The notes under the pieces are model-generated. The model ran no database searches. It saw nothing but the letters and a program-made list of their open reading frames with translations, and was not told where the DNA came from. The position numbers and the translations under genes were made by a program. From assembly GCA_038057515.1 (NCBI GenBank), contig JBBUDB010000014.1:1-5428 (forward strand): a stretch of DNA of 5,428 nt, given 5' to 3'. The stretch comes from DATJQA01 sp038057515. Lineage in GTDB: Bacteria; Patescibacteriota; Minisyncoccia; UBA6257; 2-01-FULL-56-20. Below are positions 3,633 through 5,428 of the stretch, piece after piece (within the stretch, counting starts at the first letter, position 1; every line of letters begins with the position of its first letter).

Positions 3633-5428
3633 ATGCTCGGATTCTTAAAACAAATTTTCCGCTCCGATCCCCTAGAGCGGCTTCGACCCATCCTCGCCGA
3701 GATCAATGCGCTTGAGGCGTCAGTCGCGCCGCTTACCGACGAGAGCTTGCAAGCGAAGAGCGATGCCTTGCGCATCCGCGCGCGAGCCGGGGAGCCGTTC
3801 GACGAATTTCTCGTTGAGGCCTTCGCGCTCGCGCGCGAGGCGGCGAAGCGCACCTTGCGACAACGGCCGTTCGATGTGCAGATCCTCGGCGGCTTAGTGC
3901 TTCACGGCGGCGCGGTGGCCGAGATGATGACCGGTGAAGGCAAGACCCTGACCGGCGTCGCGCCGACATATCTTAATGCCTTGGCCGGCAGGGGCGTTCA
4001 CATCGTGACGGTCAACGAATATCTCGCTCGCCGCGATGCGGTGTGGATGGGACAAATTTATCGCGCCTTGGGACTTTCGGTGGCGTGCCTCGTGCCGAAC
4101 GGCGCGTTCCTCTATGATTCCGAATGGCGCGTGAAGGAAGAGGGCGAAGCGGCAGAGGACACCGCGCGCGACACGACGGGCGCCTTCCTCGTTCAGCAGG
4201 ATTTTTTGCGACCGATCTCGCGCCGCGAGGCCTACGCTTGCGACATCACCCACGGCACGAATCATGAGTTCGGTTTCGATTATCTGCGCGACAACCTCGC
4301 TTATAGCCCAGCCGATCAGGTCCAGCGCGGTCATCACTTCGCCATTATCGACGAAGTTGACTCCATTCTCATAGACGAGGCCCGGACGCCTCTCATTATC
4401 GCCGCGCCCGACGCGGAATCCAGCGAATTCTACAAAACCTTTGCCCGAGTGGCCGCTCGGCTCGAGCCCCAAATCGATTACGACGTCGACGAGAAGCTCA
4501 AAAGCGTCACGGTGACGGATTCGGGCATCGAAAAAGCCGAAGCGGCCGTCGGCGTACAGAATCTGTATAGCCCCGAGAATATCCGCTTGGTGCACTACTT
4601 TGAGGAGTCCCTGAAGGCCCGGGCGCTCTTCCGAAAAGACAAGGATTACGTGGTTAAAGACGACCAGGTGTTCATCGTGGACGAGTTTACGGGGCGTATT
4701 TTGCATGGCCGACGCTACAACGGGGGGCTCCACCAGGCCATCGAAGCCAAGGAAGGCGTGCTTGTTAAGGAAGAATCGCGCACCTACGCGAAGATCTCCA
4801 TCCAGAACTACTTCCGGATGTACGGCAAGATTTCGGGCATGACCGGCACGGCGCAGACCTCCGCCGAAGAGTTTCACAAGGTTTATGGCTTGGAAGTGAT
4901 TTCGGTGCCGACGCACCGGCCGATGATCCGCGCTGACGCCGAAGATCTTATCTATAAGGATTCAGAGGCGAAGTGGCGGGCGGTCACCGAAGACATCAAG
5001 GCGCGCCAGAAAAACGGCCAGCCGGTTCTCGTCGGCACCACTTCCGTCGAGAAAAACGAGATCGTCTCGGCATTTCTCACCAAGACCGGAGTGACGCACG
5101 AGGGTTTGAACGCCAAGAATAACGAACGCGAAGGCATGATCATCGCCCAGGCCGGTCGGCCGGGGGCGGTGACGGTCGCGACCAACATGGCTGGCCGCGG
5201 CGTCGACATCATCTTGGGCGGCAACCCGCCCATCCTCGAAGAGACGCAGGCGATCCGCGAGCGGGGCGGCTTGCACGTCATCGGCACCGAGCGGCACGAG
5301 GCCCGGCGCATCGATAACCAACTTCGCGGCCGCGCTGGCCGCCAAGGCGACCCGGGCTCATCGCAGTTCTATCTTTCGCTCGACGACGACCTCATGCGCA
5401 TCTTCGGCGGCGACCGCATCAAGGGGCT
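3633..5428 (+). CDS. secA: Preprotein translocase ATPase SecA, 3' end beyond window
   Basis: SecA is the ATP-driven motor that pushes unfolded preproteins through SecYEG at the cytoplasmic membrane. The frame is open to the window edge (598 codons, incomplete). Motifs in order: Walker A MTGEGKT (99-105), VTVNEYLARRDA after the first helicase core strand, GTNHEFGFDYLRDN (208-221), Walker B DEVD (240-243), then the preprotein-binding region, ISGMTGTAQTSAEEF, TNMAGRGVDI (517-526) and GTERHEARRIDNQLRGRAGRQGDPGSS (551-577, with the arginine finger region). Between Walker A and DEVD there are about 35 more residues than in E. coli SecA; the extra block (about 156-193) is acidic and polar. The C-terminal helical scaffold and any zinc-binding tail are not in view. 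The start ATG lies 3 nt after the hpf stop with no close SD, so translation is probably coupled to hpf. Confidence 0.96.
   Translation, partial: MLGFLKQIFRSDPLERLRPILAEINALEASVAPLTDESLQAKSDALRIRARAGEPFDEFLVEAFALAREAAKRTLRQRPFDVQILGGLVLHGGAVAEMMTGEGKTLTGVAPTYLNALAGRGVHIVTVNEYLARRDAVWMGQIYRALGLSVACLVPNGAFLYDSEWRVKEEGEAAEDTARDTTGAFLVQQDFLRPISRREAYACDITHGTNHEFGFDYLRDNLAYSPADQVQRGHHFAIIDEVDSILIDEARTPLIIAAPDAESSEFYKTFARVAARLEPQIDYDVDEKLKSVTVTDSGIEKAEAAVGVQNLYSPENIRLVHYFEESLKARALFRKDKDYVVKDDQVFIVDEFTGRILHGRRYNGGLHQAIEAKEGVLVKEESRTYAKISIQNYFRMYGKISGMTGTAQTSAEEFHKVYGLEVISVPTHRPMIRADAEDLIYKDSEAKWRAVTEDIKARQKNGQPVLVGTTSVEKNEIVSAFLTKTGVTHEGLNAKNNEREGMIIAQAGRPGAVTVATNMAGRGVDIILGGNPPILEETQAIRERGGLHVIGTERHEARRIDNQLRGRAGRQGDPGSSQFYLSLDDDLMRIFGGDRIKG

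Noticed and set aside
3894..4916. A 340-codon open frame on the - strand
   Set aside because: It lies wholly antisense to secA, whose motifs are unmistakable; long antisense frames are expected in GC-rich codon usage and the translation resembles no family I know.

Overview
The window looks like a chromosomal piece of a Candidate Phyla Radiation (Patescibacteria, probably Parcubacteria-like) genome of moderate to high GC. This is inferred from protein style, not from a search. The clues are a GtrA-like protein with an extra N-terminal membrane region, a small ArsR-type winged-helix protein of a kind I associate with this group, a SecA with a roughly 35-residue insertion in its first nucleotide-binding domain, compact genes, almost no Shine-Dalgarno (SD) sites and repeated TGCTATACT-type promoters. 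No TGA stop is used and no in-frame TGA occurs inside a gene, so nothing suggests recoding.

Layout, all recognised genes on the + strand: a GtrA-family membrane protein (18-704); a GC-rich intergenic stretch with short repeats (705-881); an operator-like dyad, promoter and winged-helix regulator (885-1226) ending in a 19-bp perfect palindrome that contains its stop codon; about 700 bp without a convincing protein gene but full of RNA-like structure (1227-1942); murB (1943-2875); an AT-rich gap with one perfect DnaA-box match; a short transcription unit encoding a 16-residue lysine-rich peptide with its own promoter and terminator (3023-3234); and an hpf-secA operon (3241 to the window end, secA incomplete).

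The non-coding block 1335-1942 is the most unusual part. It holds a promoter/terminator pair bounding a possible ~95-nt small RNA, a hairpin cassette bounded by terminal inverted repeats, a strong terminator, and then a promoter followed immediately by a ~172-nt RNA candidate. That candidate is closed by a 26-position helix (22 Watson-Crick pairs, 3 G-U pairs, 1 mismatch) around internal stem-loops. Its size and layout resemble 6S RNA, although a cis-acting murB leader or a mobile inverted-repeat element is also possible.

Functionally the genes are housekeeping: peptidoglycan precursor synthesis (murB), ribosome hibernation (hpf), protein export (secA) and probable polyprenyl-linked glycan transport (GtrA). 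A recurring regulatory feature is that in three genes (GtrA, winged-helix, hpf) the A of ATG lies exactly 7 nt past the last base of the -10 hexamer. Transcription should therefore start at or next to the start codon, giving leaderless mRNAs.
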